DNA of 62,000 nt from Adiantum capillus-veneris (GCA_014529385.2 CM043963.1:102778912-102840911), one strand, 5' to 3'; shown: positions 9,533 through 19,971, numbered from the stretch's first letter. Program-made: numbers and translations. The notes: a model not told the origin generated them from the sequence alone.

Positions 9533-12351
9533 ATCGTTATGAAAAGCAGATTCAGGTATGTATTGCAGAAACAAAGACTCAGGCCATGCAGGATGTTGAG
9601 TTGTGGCATGCTAGATTTGGGCATGTTGGTTATGGCAGTTTGATGACTTTACAACGTCATAATATGGTGCATGATTTGTCTTTATTGGAGATGCCACCAA
9701 GACATGTATGTGAAGGTTGCGTTCTTGGAAAGATGCACAGATTTGCATTTTCGCAGGATGGTTCAGTTAGAGCGACACGAAAGTTGCAGCTTGTACACAG
9801 TGATGTATGTGGTCCTATGAGGACGCCATCTTTGGGAAACAGCCTTTATTTTTTGACCTTCATTGATGACTTTTCCAGGTTTTGTTGGGTGTATCCACTC
9901 AAAGCAAAGTCAGATGTGTTTGAAGTTTTTCAACATTATGTCACCATGGTTGAAAATGAAAGAGGTTGCAAAGTACAGACTCTTCGTACCGATCGAGGAG
10001 GTGAATATATGTCAGGTGCATTTAAGGATTTTTTGGGAAAGAAAGGCATTAAACACCAATGCACTATGCCATACACACCACAACAGAATGGTGTTGCAGA
10101 AAGGAAGAACAGGTCTTTAATGGAGACGGCTAGATGTATGCTCAAGGCTAAGAGTTTGCCTCATAAGCTATGGATGGAGGCAGTTGCTTGTGCAGCACAT
10201 GTTTTGAACAGGTGTCCTACTCGTGCCTTGAAGACCATTACTCCATTTGAAGCTTGGTATGACAGAAAACCTTCAGTCAGTTATCGTCGTGTTTTTGGTT
10301 GTCTTGCTTATGCTCACATCCCTCAGCAGTTACGTGGGAAGCTTGATGATAAGGCAATCAAATGTATATTTGTGGGGTACAGTAGTGGAAGTAAAGGTTA
10401 TAGACTTTACAATCCTGCTACAAACAAGATTTTTGAATGTCGTGATGTAATTTTTGCAGAAACTACTGCTCAACCTATGGTTGCTTTTGATGTACCACAT
10501 ATGCAGACACATGATGTATTTGAAGGTTTGCTTCCTTCTTTTGTGGAGAATCAAGAATCACAACAGGTTGATAATCTTGATCAATCTTTTGATCAGCATG
10601 TGACACCTCATGATGTAGAGGAAATTGTGCGTGAAGAGCAAGAAGTTTTCAGGGAAGAAAGAACCTTGCCTAAATGGGTTCAAAAAACTTTGCAGGATAG
10701 CAAGTTGGATGCACCGTTGCCACGAAAAACACGTGCTGGTACTACTTTTGGCAGAGAGCAAGTAGATTTGGCTTGCTTTAGCACTCTTTGTGATGCATAT
10801 GAGCCTGATTCATTTGAACAAGCTTTAGAGTGTGTTCAGTGGAAAGATGCTATGCAGCAAGAAATAGATTCTATTCATAAGAATCATACATGGGATCTAG
10901 TGGACTTGCCTACAGGTAAAAAGCCTATTGGTACAAAGTGGGTTTTTAAGGTAAAAAGGAAAAAATATGGTATTGTTGACAGGTACAAAGCAAGGCTTGT
11001 GGCAAAAGGCTATGCACAACAGAAAGGCATAGATTATGATGAAACCTTTGCTCCTACTTCTCGTGCGTCCACAGTTAGATCACTAGTTGCAATTGCTGCT
11101 CATCATGGTTGGAAAGTGCATCAGTTGGATATCAAAACTGACTTTTTGAATGGTGATTTGCAGGAAGAAGTTTATGTAAGTCAACCAAGTGGTTTTATTG
11201 TAAAAGGTCAAGAGCAAAAGGTATGTAGATTGCGTAAAGCTTTGTATGGTCTCAAACAGGCTCCAAGAGCATGGTATGAGAAGATACATACTTATTTGAT
11301 TGGCCAGGGATTTCAGAATAGTCCAACAGAAAGTACTTTGTATGTCAAAAAGAGAGATGGAGTTCTCATTATGCTAACACTTTGTGTGGATGATATGCTT
11401 CTTACAGGCAATACTGCAGATGAAATTGAAGCGTTTAAAGATGCTTTGAGAAAAACCTTTGAGATGTCTGATCTTGGTTTGCTACATTATTACTTGGGTA
11501 TTCAGTTTGTGCAATCAGAGGATGGCATATACATGTTGCAGGCAAAATATTTGCATAAAATTTTGGACAAGTTTGGTATGCAAAATTGTAAACCAATCTC
11601 TACACCTGTAGAAACTGGATCAAAGTTGAGCATGCACGATGCTGGAGAACCTTTTGATGTACATACTTATGCAGCAGCCATTGGTTGCTTGATATATTTG
11701 GCAGGCAACACTCGTCCAGACATTCAATTTGGGGTTTCACAAGCAAGCAGATTTATGCACATCCCAGGTATGCATCATTGGCAGGCTGTGAAGCGCATAC
11801 TTCATTACCTTTCAGGTACCCCTAATCTTGCCATGTTCTTTCCAAGGGGGGATATGTATGGAAAGCACAGTTCTATGCAGCTTCTTGGTTACAGCGATTC
11901 AGATTGGGCTGGTGATTTCGACACACGACATTCCACAAGTGGCAATTGTTTTTTCTTGGGAAATGCATGTATATCTTGGCTAAGCAAGAAGCAACCCACA
12001 GTGGCTACATCAACTTGTGAAGCTGAGTACAGGGCAGCTTTCACAGCAACAGTTGATTGTGTATGGATCCGCAGGTTATTGGCAGATCTTTGTGAGTGTC
12101 AACAGGCACCCACTACCATTTTCACTGACAGTCAGAGTGCTATGGCAGTTGCAAGGAATCCAGTATTTCATGCAAGAACAAAGCACATAGAGGTTCACTA
12201 CCACTATGTCAAGGAAAGGCTACATGCAGGGGAGATCACACTAACTTACTGTCCTACACAAGATAACATTGCAGATCTATTTACGAAGGCGTTATCACGA
12301 GAAAAGTTTGAAGCTTTCCGAAAATCTTTGGGCTTACTCTCATACACATGA
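9457..12351 (+). CDS. Copia B integrase, reverse transcriptase and RNase H
   Basis: This is a 964-residue open frame. It holds a GAG_pre-integrase domain (LWHARFGHVGYGSL, then CEGCVLGK) and an integrase core with D-D-E at DVCGPM, RTDRGGEY and GVAERKNRS. The RVT_2 reverse transcriptase has GTKWVFKVK, RYKARLVAKGYAQQ, DIKTDFLNGDL and LCVDDML near residue 645. A C-terminal RNase H follows (SDSDWAGD, STCEAEY, TDSQSA, KHIEVHYHYVKE, DLFTKAL). In the RT box the usual Tyr of YVDD is Cys; both Asp residues are kept. The first 25 codons overlap the gag frame because of the frameshift near 9470. Copia order (IN before RT) is clear. Without the frameshift this would be a single polyprotein. Confidence 0.95.
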   Translation: MCCTDRENGYSLITTGTLENGLFMLDRYEKQIQVCIAETKTQAMQDVELWHARFGHVGYGSLMTLQRHNMVHDLSLLEMPPRHVCEGCVLGKMHRFAFSQDGSVRATRKLQLVHSDVCGPMRTPSLGNSLYFLTFIDDFSRFCWVYPLKAKSDVFEVFQHYVTMVENERGCKVQTLRTDRGGEYMSGAFKDFLGKKGIKHQCTMPYTPQQNGVAERKNRSLMETARCMLKAKSLPHKLWMEAVACAAHVLNRCPTRALKTITPFEAWYDRKPSVSYRRVFGCLAYAHIPQQLRGKLDDKAIKCIFVGYSSGSKGYRLYNPATNKIFECRDVIFAETTAQPMVAFDVPHMQTHDVFEGLLPSFVENQESQQVDNLDQSFDQHVTPHDVEEIVREEQEVFREERTLPKWVQKTLQDSKLDAPLPRKTRAGTTFGREQVDLACFSTLCDAYEPDSFEQALECVQWKDAMQQEIDSIHKNHTWDLVDLPTGKKPIGTKWVFKVKRKKYGIVDRYKARLVAKGYAQQKGIDYDETFAPTSRASTVRSLVAIAAHHGWKVHQLDIKTDFLNGDLQEEVYVSQPSGFIVKGQEQKVCRLRKALYGLKQAPRAWYEKIHTYLIGQGFQNSPTESTLYVKKRDGVLIMLTLCVDDMLLTGNTADEIEAFKDALRKTFEMSDLGLLHYYLGIQFVQSEDGIYMLQAKYLHKILDKFGMQNCKPISTPVETGSKLSMHDAGEPFDVHTYAAAIGCLIYLAGNTRPDIQFGVSQASRFMHIPGMHHWQAVKRILHYLSGTPNLAMFFPRGDMYGKHSSMQLLGYSDSDWAGDFDTRHSTSGNCFFLGNACISWLSKKQPTVATSTCEAEYRAAFTATVDCVWIRRLLADLCECQQAPTTIFTDSQSAMAVARNPVFHARTKHIEVHYHYVKERLHAGEITLTYCPTQDNIADLFTKALSREKFEAFRKSLGLLSYT

Positions 12352-12385
12352 TGATCTGCTACCTTGTACGGATTCACACTATCAC

Positions 12386-12398
12386 TACAGGGGGGATT
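12386..12398 (+). other. Polypurine tract of copia B
   Basis: ACAGGGGGGATT directly precedes the 3' LTR. It is the usual primer for plus-strand synthesis. Confidence 0.8.
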
Positions 12399-12677
12399 TG
12401 TAGACATGTAGTAGTGTTAGTGTGTATACGCGCTTCACCAGGGGCACTTTTCTCCCACTGGGTTTTTCCCCCTGGACATCTGGTGTGAAAGGACACCTTA
12501 TCTCTTAGGGTTTCATATAAGTTTTGTAGCTCTGAGTTTGTAGATACTCTATTATTCTAATACAGAGAGACAGACGACAGAGATCTCGTACGCAAGCTCT
12601 GTGTCTTCTCCTTCTCCATCTTCTTCCTACTTTGAGTTGCTGTCTTCCTTCTGTTTCCTGTTTCATCATCTTCAACA
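12399..12677 (+). repeat. 3' LTR of copia B
   Basis: It runs TGTAGACATG to TTCAACA, 279 bp, with five substitutions relative to the 5' copy. The next bases, TGTGC, are the target duplication with one change. Confidence 0.95.
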
Positions 12678-13313
12678 TGTGCTACTAGTGAAAACTAGTT
12701 TTCACTAAAAAGCTCATAACTTACACATACTGACTCTGATTCTAAAAGTTGTTTTATCAAAATAGAGCCTGGAAGTCTCCCTGCAAATCTTAGAGTAATG
12801 ATTAACCTAAAGTATGCTTACTGCAACTCTTTAGTTCAAGAATTTGAAAAAACATCAGTCAAGACCTCAAAATTATATTTTCATTCAAGGGTGTCTGAAC
12901 CAGCTTCTTGTAGTTTTGGGAGAAAACGGTCAAAGTTTTGGACATAGTTTTGAATTTTTTGAATCTTGATCACTTGGAACAACTGAGATAAGACCTTAGA
13001 AACAAATCAAAGTTGGGGTTTCAAAGATAACACTGCTTGAAAACATACCATTCAAGAGCTGACAGAGCTGTAACTTGAAAGAAGAGCTAATTTTGCAGGT
13101 TGGCTTTACATTTTTTGTTGTTTGTAATGAGTATACGCAAATTTCACATAGGTTCTAAACATGAACACAAGATTCAAAGGAGTTCATGGACAAGTTGAAA
13201 AGAATTTTTATATTTTTTGGAGGAATATGTAATAGCTTGGGTTTGTGATGACACTCAGTTTGTTTTTTATTTCATGCTTTTAAGATCTAGTAACTTTTAT
13301 AATTCGAGGGCTA

Positions 13314-13366
<53 letters not shown>

Positions 13367-13468
13367 AAGATTAGAGTCTCATTAGATGATGTAGACGGCG
13401 AAGACAGTCTCAACAAGTGGGGACTGTCTACTAGAAGCCAAACAGTGGATCGATCAGTAATTACCACG
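12678..13468. other. Unassigned sequence right of copia B, possibly U3 of the element C LTR
   Basis: There is no coding signal. It continues the DNA interrupted by B and runs into the GA repeat and the TATA region of the element C LTR. It may therefore be upstream LTR sequence that the 3' copy lacks. Confidence 0.4.
13317..13364 (+). repeat. (GA)n microsatellite
   Basis: About 48 bases of uninterrupted GA lie upstream of the element C TATA box. Minus-strand Leu-Ser frames here are artefacts of the repeat. Confidence 0.98.
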
Positions 13469-13877
13469 GCAGTTACCATAGTAACTTCGAGAGGCTATAA
13501 ATAGGACCCATTACATTGTAATTGGGATGCTTGTCTTTTGACTTATTACTCTTAGTTTCTTGGTTTTAGTTTCCGAAGCTTCTCTTGAGCTACAATCTCT
13601 TCACTTGCAATTCTACTCTGTAATTATTACTATAGTAGTCAATTGTGCTTCAGGCTGTTATACCTTTTACTCGTTCTTCATAAACTCCGAATCTGAATTT
13701 GAAACACTTTTCCTGTCATTCGGTCTGTTTCTCGTCCCAGTAGAGTACTTCAATTTAGTTAACTATTCCAGTTTAGTTTCCATATTCTATTCCAATTTCA
13801 GTGCTGAACTGACGACTTACCAATAGTTGTAAATTCTAACACTGGAATCAGCTATCTAAAGAGATCAGCTCCAATTC
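13469..13877 (+). repeat. LTR of element C, 5' copy (R-U5 and promoter part)
   Basis: Similarity with 22135-22545 runs from GGCAGTTACC to GCTCCAATTC. It includes the words GGACCCATTACATTGTAATT and CTTGGTTTTAGTTTCCGAAG. A TATAAATA box is intact at 13496-13503. Confidence 0.85.
13496..13503 (+). promoter_or_regulatory. TATA box of element C 5' LTR
   Basis: TATAAATA lies in GAGGCTATAAATAGGACC. In the 3' copy the same site reads TAGAAATA, so only this LTR keeps the box. Confidence 0.65.
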
Positions 13878-13957
13878 CATTTTGGCAATCACGGTGGCTA
13901 GAGTTGTTTGCTTGTTGACCAAAACTCTTCTCCCATTTTGAATTTTCAGCTGAAGTT

Positions 13958-15624
13958 ATGGTAACCAAAACCAGCCGTGGTAGTAAACCATCCTACCGTA
14001 TTGACCCTATCCCTGAGGAGTCAGAAAGAGATTCTGATCCTAAGAATGAACCGGTGACTGAGACTGAGGCTCAAGAGGAGCACTCATGTTGGTGAGGATA
14101 AGGACTCTAAGCACTCTAGTCAGTCCAAAAGAAGAAGGGTTGATAGGGAAGAACGCAAGGCCACGAGCTCTCGAACCACACATGGGGATGAAGGAGCCAA
14201 AGGCAGTAAAGGTAGTCGCCATAGTTCCAGTAGAAAAGCGAGGGAGGAGACAGAAACTGAGACTGAGGAAGAAATTGATTGGGATGCAGGCACAGACCAT
14301 TACAATAAATCTTCAAGAAGGAGTCAGGTTCCTAAGGAGAGAAGGGGCATAAACGATGCTGATCGACATGATTACACCTCTTCATTGAAAAAAAATTTCC
14401 CAGTGTTCAAAGGTGGAAAGAAAGATGACCCGGATGTTCATATCCAAGCCTTTGAACAATATGCTGAGTTGAAAAATATTGATGAAGATGACTGGGGGGA
14501 ATACTTTCCTCAAACATTAAAGGAGGCAGCAAGGAAATGGTACTACCATTACCTAGCTTGCCAACTCAGATCATATAACAAACTGCTCAAAGCTTTTTTA
14601 CTAGAATATTCAGACAACAGAGGAGATGAGGATATCCTCTGTGAACTGGATAAGATAAAGCAAAGAAAATTATCAGTCAGAAGTTATGTTGAAAAAATCA
14701 AGAAGCTGACTAGGCAGCTAGTGCTGCTGCAGGAACCACCATCAGAAAAGCGGTTGCGAGCTTGTTTTTTAAATGGTTTCCACAGTAAGAAGCTTAGGGA
14801 ACAGGAGGTGCCTACACCAACAAAGAAATTTAATGATTTGGTGCAGCGAGCCCTGAAGCTGTAACAGCAGGCTAAGAAGGAAAGGAGTCATAAGAAGAGG
14901 AGGTCCAGTAGTAGCAGTACTTCTACTGAAGGTTTTGATTCTAGTAAGACCTCCAGTAGTTCTGAAAGTAGCTAGATGAAAAGAGCAAAGGCAAGGCTAA
15001 GAAGGGGTCTTGGTCTAGAAAGCTTGATGAGATGTCCCGGCAGATTGCTGAAATCAATCAGACTAAACAACCAGTAAGAACAGTGGAAACCTGGTGTTCA
15101 AAGTGTAAATCCAAAGATCATGTTTCCAATGAATGCCCACAGTGTACTTATTGCAAAGCCTACAGCCATCTATGGAACAACTGTGGCATTCGCATTCATC
15201 ATTTCAAGAAGGAAAAAGATCTATGTGGTGGCATTTACCAATGCTGAACGAGTAAGAGTAGAGATTACCAGTGTACCCCAAGAAGAGAAATCAGGTATCA
15301 GTGGTACTGGTATGGGGCGCGGCAGGTACCAAGGGAGTACTGGCCGGGGCCGGGGTCATGGTAATTTCCAGAGTCTCTGAATTGCTATACTTGTGGTAAG
15401 TATGGGCATTTCGCGGCTCAGTGTCCAGAAACACCTGTTATTGCGGCTACTGAGGCAAAGGCCCTAGAATCAGTTCCTGTACAAGCAGTTACACGCAAAA
15501 AAGGGGTGGTTATTGAGAAAATCCCAGATAACCTAGCAAAACCAATCACTCCTAAAAGTAGCAAATGGGCTCAGCATAGAGAAGTGTGGAAGGCCAAGGG
15601 TAAAGAAAAGGTGGTTGATGAATG
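13958..15624 (+). pseudogene. Element C Gag with zinc knuckles
   Basis: The ATG at 13958 opens an acidic, Ser/Lys-rich N-terminus. A frameshift near 14090 and stops near 14862 and 14975 break the frame. The Retrotrans_gag core is open at 14385-14864, with motifs HIQAFEQYAELKNI, ARKWYYHYLACQ, LKAFLLEYSDNRG, SVRSYVEKIKKLTRQL and an RACFLNGF tail. Downstream are Cys-rich motifs (CSKCKSKDHVSNEC, then CTYC-AYSHLWNNC, about 15080-15190). A perfect knuckle CYTCGKYGHFAAQC lies at about 15384-15425. The frame is cut by copia D at 15628. Nucleic-acid-binding Gag of a gypsy element; this copy is non-functional. Confidence 0.8.
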
Positions 15625-15628
15625 GGAG

Positions 15629-15817
15629 TGATGGGGATCGGGGAGCACCACAGACGGAGAGTGAGAGAGATAAGGAGACACACACATGATGTGGGTGGGG
15701 AGACTGTGAAGTGGCAGCTCCCCCTATACAGTATACTCACTATAACTATAGGGTAACAGTGGGCAGACGCCCATGACCTGGGTGACTGGTCAAGGCACAT
15801 AGGCCTTAACCCCAACA
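15629..15817 (-). repeat. 3' LTR of element D
   Basis: On the plus strand it runs from TGATGGGGATC to CCCCAACA; on the minus strand it begins TGTTGGGG and ends CA. It is 189 bp, the same length as its partner. Confidence 0.9.
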
Positions 15818-15830
15818 ACCTCCCACTTAA
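15818..15830 (-). other. Polypurine tract of element D
   Basis: The minus strand reads TTAAGTGGGAGGT immediately before the 3' LTR. The same words precede the LTRs of elements F and H. Confidence 0.75.
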
Positions 15831-15892
15831 AGGCCAATGTGCCTTTAAGCAAGATCTACTAGTGTACAACTAATAGAAGGTGAGAGATTCTC

Positions 15893-16303
15893 TCAACCTA
15901 TGCCCACTGACTCTCGATGAGCTAGTGCATTCGGCTCTACTGATAGACAAACATCCCGCTGCGAAAGCCACACAGAGCTAGCTCCAAGCTCTGCAAAGAG
16001 TCTACAAGAGCTCATGCACTCTTGCAAACCTCCCCTATGCTCTATGGCGAGATCAGTCAAACAACTAATCAACCCTGTTGCAAATGCTCCCACTGCAGCT
16101 GCTATGTCGGGCCTCGAGATCAGCATCTCGTACATGAGGACACCGAACGTTGATGCAACCCTGGCAACCTCTACCACCTTCAACTCAGAACTCAACTCAT
16201 GGCAATCATGTCCCCTATCATAGAGACCATGGCACTCTGACTCCGAGTTGTGGAGTGACTCCTTGTGCCCACAGCATATCACATGTGTACCAAGAGTATC
16301 CAT
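15893..16303 (-). pseudogene. Element D C-terminal frame with copia RT fragment
   Basis: The 136-residue minus-strand frame contains STFGVLMYEMLISRPDIAAAVGAFATG. This corresponds to the copia RT/RNase H linker usually seen as VGSLMY-M-TRPDIA-AVG. The residues on either side are not RT, so only this short piece survives. The frame ends SVGIG, as does the H counterpart (PVGIG). A role is unknown; it may have no function. Confidence 0.65.
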
Positions 16304-16417
16304 CTATTCTGAATTTGCATCAAGCTCTGGCATAAGCATATCAAGAAATGACTCCACAATAGCCGACATCTCAACATCCATGTGAGTCATCTCTGTCATC
16401 ACCTCTGATGACTCATC

Positions 16418-16669
16418 CTACTGTGACTCACTAAAGCTGTCTCGCTCTACCTGTGCATCCGTATACGCAACCTGCACAACAAGGTCACTGCTCTGCACTC
16501 CATGCAAAGCATCCTGCAACCCACAAGCAAAAGAGACTACCCTGCTCTCTTGCTGTCTACTTGGCTGCATGATCACAGAGGCAACACCGTCTCTCCCGTG
16601 ATCCACATGCAATGGGTAACTTGGACCACTCCTGGAACCTCTCGCAATCACTAGCGAACCCAAATGCAT
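16418..16669 (-). pseudogene. Element D linker after the protease
   Basis: The frame starts with GSLVIARGSRSGPSYPLHV, which in copia polyproteins lies between protease and integrase. It then diverges into sequence with no known domain. Where the pre-integrase and integrase should follow there is nothing. Confidence 0.5.
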
Positions 16670-16678
16670 CAGAAAATC

Positions 16679-17203
16679 TCACTCTCGAAGTGAAATCTGA
16701 CATCCACAATCTCTAATCTGACCAATCGAGATCAAACTCACTGTCAAATCTGGTACATAGCGCACATGTCGTAACAAGTAAGATGCACCACTCAATAATG
16801 ACAGTCTCACATCTCCTGCACCTGCTATCACATGCACCGATCCATCAGTCAAATGTACACTGCCAAGCATCCCGCTAGAATAGCTACAAAACCATTCACG
16901 ATGCGACGTGACATGAAACATAGCATCTGCGTCTAGCAACCACTGTGAAGGGAGTGCACGATCCACATGTATAGCATCTCGTGCATACCTCGAGGTAGAA
17001 GTGACATCCCCGTCACTAGTATACTCCGACACTACATTTGCCTCAACAGTCAAAGCAACTGAGTCCATGGCATCACTACATACATCTCTGGGACTGCCAT
17101 GTCTCCTACGATGTCGCATACAACGAAAACAACGTCGTCTAACGTGTCCAGAATGACGACAATACCAACATGTCACCTGTCCAACGTACTCGTGAATGTA
17201 CAT
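16679..17203 (-). pseudogene. Element D zinc knuckle and altered aspartic protease
   Basis: This open frame of 174 residues starts close to CWYCRHSGHVRRRC, a full CX2CX4HX4C knuckle, followed by Arg-rich sequence. About 75 residues later the protease appears: WLLDADAMFHVTSHREWF, then SVHLTDGSVHVIAGAGDVRL and LLRHVRYVPDLTVSLISIGQI. The fold markers of copia retropepsin are all there, but the catalytic D-S-G-A is D-A-D-A. Element H has D-R-D-V at the same place, so the loss of D-S-G is shared. Cleavage activity is therefore doubtful, yet the frame is unbroken. Confidence 0.75.
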
Positions 17204-17533
17204 GTCTCACACGAGTCCTTGATGACTCAAATCTATCATACATATCATGTAATCTGCGCCAAAGTGCTCTCAAAGTATTCTCATACATAACAAGAGCATA
17301 TACAGATTCTGCAAGGTGCAAAGAGAGTGTAGGTAGTGCCATCTCCTCTAGCTCCTGCCCCACTGATCTTCAGACATGTTTGAAGGTCTACCTGCATCAC
17401 CACTCAATGGTCGATGAAACCCTCGCTGTGTCAGTGCATCAAGCATACAATCTCTCCATGCCACAAAGTTTGACCCATCAAACACGCGCATCTGTGAGAG
17501 GTCACAATTTGATCGATCACCTATCTCTGCCAT
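17139..17533 (-). pseudogene. Element D shortened copia Gag
   Basis: The likely start is the ATG at 17533 (MAEIGDRSNCD), as FDGSNFVAWRDCMLDALTQRG follows at once, the normal opening of a copia UBN2 gag. The frame stops near 17348 and Gag continues in the overlapping frame 17363-17139 (LPTLSLHLAESVYALVM, then ALWRRLHDMYDRF). Only about 20 residues then separate it from the zinc-knuckle frame, where autonomous copia Gag has 100 or more. Gag is thus both frameshifted and truncated. Confidence 0.7.
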
Positions 17534-18919
17534 GAGCACAAGTAGCAAGCTAGATAGCAAAACCACCTCACCAACAACACTTGGAAACTGTCTACAAATA
17601 TGGCTAGAAACACAATGTAAAACGTGTGAGACACACTCCAAAATAGAGCTCCCGCAATGTCAATACAAGCCTCGCCTGCTCTAGTATCACACTGCAATCA
17701 AACGCACTACTTACAAGACGCATTCATGACGACCATAACCATGTGCATAATCTTCACCAAATCAGCCCTGAAATTCAGCCCAAAATTACAAAATTCTCAG
17801 CCCTCTTGTATGGCCAAAAACAGTCCGTAATTCAGCCCCACACTACCAACCATAGCGCATCAAGAATCAGCCCAAAACTTCTCCAAGAAGTTATGACTTG
17901 TTCGGTCTGAAGATCACCTGCACACACGCCATCATAGAGCATACATCTGTGAGCTAATCACCAAGCCCACACTATGCGGTATCGATGCATACACACGCAC
18001 AAATCTCCCACCTGCAGAGAACACCGCACGCAAATGCTGAGTGCAACCCGCAATCTCTACCTAGATCGCATAAATGATGCGCATAGAACTCTTCTAAAAA
18101 TTTCACCAGAGTTTCAGTGTAAAATGGCTATAAACCCAAATAACCATAAAGTGAACACCAAGCTCACAACAAGAGCTACCAAATGCGTATCATCCACACT
18201 CACTGCATGCTCAAATTTCCACAAACCTGAGTCAAGTAAGCTCTCATGTAAATCACCTCATATGACCATACATGTCACATACATGTGCCTCAGTCTTGAG
18301 CTCACAAAATCTACTCAGAGAACAATGAAAAAAAAACATGTAAGGGAATCCATCCAAGATCCTAGCAATCGGCAGAAACGTATCCAAGAGAGAAAACATG
18401 CTCAAACAAGAATAAACTCCCACATACAACGTACATGAAGCAACTTGCTGTCTCAGATCTTTGAGAGATCTCTACCTGTAGCAAGAGTACCTGTATCCTG
18501 TGCGAGTAGCATCCACCGAAGCATAACCCACAGCTCACATAGCCTCAAATGCATCAGCCCAAAGAGAATCCATCTCTTTGTCTCTCTCTGGCTCTCCCGA
18601 ATCCAATCTGTGAATCGCTTACTCGGAGCGTAGCTTCTCACGCAGCAACACTTGCTCGTAGCTACACCTATGCTAAAACGCAACCATACATGCTCTTCTC
18701 TGATTCCATAAACTTTGTTGTATAGTAGCGCTACCCTCTTGCTACTCCAAGCGTCTTCTTGTCGATTGCTCTCCAAACGGCAACACTGCCTCTTCAAGTA
18801 GCACTATTGGCTCTGTTCTTCACAACATCACCAAGAAGTCTCTGTATGTAGAGATAGTGTTACCTTGCAACTCTCCGCTGTTGTCGTGATTGTGCACACA
18901 CGTGCTCCCTGCGCACCGA
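17534..18919 (-). other. Long leader of element D, no recognised gene
   Basis: About 1.4 kb lies between primer site and gag. Frames of 114 residues (minus, 18797-18453) and 154 residues (plus, 17974-18438) show no domain or compositional sign of coding. It may carry packaging signals or captured DNA; nothing identifies it. Confidence 0.5.
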
Positions 18920-18934
18920 CGCTCTGAAACCAAT
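18920..18934 (-). other. Primer binding site of element D
   Basis: The minus strand reads TTGGTTTCAGAGCG, an initiator-Met site with one change near its start, adjacent to the 5' LTR. Confidence 0.75.
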
Positions 18935-19123
18935 TGAAGGGGATTGGGGAGCACCACAGATGGAGAGTGAGAGAGATAAGGAGACACACACACGATGTGG
19001 GTGGGGAGACTGTGAAGTGGCAGCTCCCCCTATACAGTATACTCACTATAAGTATAGGGTAACAGTGGGCGGGCACCCATGACCTTGGCGACCGGTCAAG
19101 GCACATAGACCTTAACCCCAACA
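18935..19123 (-). repeat. 5' LTR of element D
   Basis: It is 189 bp and runs TGAAGGGG to CCCCAACA on the plus strand. It differs from the 3' LTR at 12 positions by eye. AGGAG follows at 19124-19128. Confidence 0.9.
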
Positions 19124-19128
19124 AGGAG

Positions 19129-19735
19129 CTAAGAGAATTGGTGGCAAGAATCGCAGAGGATTTAGCCAAGAAGCTGCCAGATCAGCCAGAGAATTCTGAT
19201 ACTTAGGTCACAAAAGATACCAACCCAGTCTTCTGAGAAAGCACAACCAGATCAGTCAAGGTCTGGAACGCCTTAGACCATGTTGGCTGTAGTTCATGGA
19301 CTGATGGAAGAGTAAAGGAATGGTACTGTGTAAATACTACCAATTCTTCAAGTTCTCATAACAACTATGATCATGAGAGAGAGGAAATTCATGTCAAGAT
19401 TTGTGACAGGATTCAGAAACTCATGGTGGAGTTAGAGGACATTAGAAAACCTTTTCATGAAGCAATGATATTCATCAGACAGCGAAGGAAGGCTAAGGCA
19501 GAAGCTAGAACGGTTGACTTGGCTGCTATCAAAAATGATGAAGTGTCAATGATCCAGGTAGATTATGAAGTTAGGAAACAGTGGGAGCCACTATCTGGTG
19601 TCATACTCGATGGAGGAGCAGGAGTAAACATCCTGGGGGCACATCTTTAGCAAAGGATGGGAATTACAAATCTAAAACCCACAACTCTCAAAGTTCAAAT
19701 GGCAGACCATCGAGTAGTGCAGGCAACTGGTAGGA
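19129..19735 (+). pseudogene. Element C protease region
   Basis: Several frames are joined by stops. The clearest part is 19423-19650 and its continuation, with VILDGGAGVNILGAHL, a stop, then MGITNLKPTTLKVQMADHRVV. This is the Tat/Athila-type gypsy protease, whose motif is D-G-G-[SA]-G-V-N-I. Upstream are VKIWNALDHVG-like and ARTVDLAAIKND-like residues of the gag-protease linker. Copia D lies directly upstream. Confidence 0.7.
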
Positions 19736-19971
19736 TAGAGAAACATTGGCATGACAGACGAATCAAAATCAAGGAGTTTCAGAAAGGAGATTTGGTTCTG
19801 CTATATCGATCAAAACTAGACCCTAAGAGACCAAACTTAAAGATAGCTTGGGCAGGTCCATATGAAGTTGATTGGGTGTTCTCCAATGGCACAGTAAGAT
19901 TGAAATATTTATATGGATTACTGTTGTCAGGGGTATATAATGGGGCCAAAATCAAGCTCTATTATTCATAA
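19736..19971 (+). pseudogene. Element C integrase C-terminal (GPY/F) domain
   Basis: In frame after the protease the sequence reads KEFQKGDLVLLYRSKLDP, then LKIAWAGPYEVDWVFSNGTVRL. This is the GPY/F module at the end of gypsy integrase. It joins the protease within a few codons, so RT, RNase H and the integrase core (about 2.5 kb in a complete element) were lost in one internal deletion. Confidence 0.75.

Larger units (their letters stand above)
7493..12677 (+). mobile_element. Ty1/copia retrotransposon, nearly complete (element B)
   Basis: The element is 5185 bp with two 279-bp LTRs (7493-7771, 12399-12677). It has an initiator-Met primer site, gag, protease, integrase, RT, RNase H and a G-rich polypurine tract, in copia order. 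Flanking 5-mers are TGTGT and TGTGC, a target duplication with one change. The LTRs differ at five positions by eye, so the insertion is recent relative to its neighbours. One frameshift between protease and integrase separates the two long frames; otherwise the coding region is open. Confidence 0.95.
15629..19123 (-). mobile_element. Non-autonomous Ty1/copia derivative (element D)
   Basis: The element is 3495 bp with 189-bp LTRs at 15629-15817 and 18935-19123 (12 substitutions by eye). It is flanked by GGGAG and AGGAG (target duplication with one change) and lies in the gag-protease region of element C. On the minus strand it has an initiator-Met-like primer site, a long leader, a shortened gag, a zinc knuckle plus protease domain and a short RT fragment, then a polypurine tract. 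Integrase and most of RT are absent. The layout matches element H at 40.9-42.5 kb, so this is a family trait. Confidence 0.88.

Noticed and set aside
17974-18438. 154-residue plus-strand frame as a host gene inside element D
   Set aside because: It lies in the leader of D on the opposite strand, has biased Thr/Ser/His composition and no domain.
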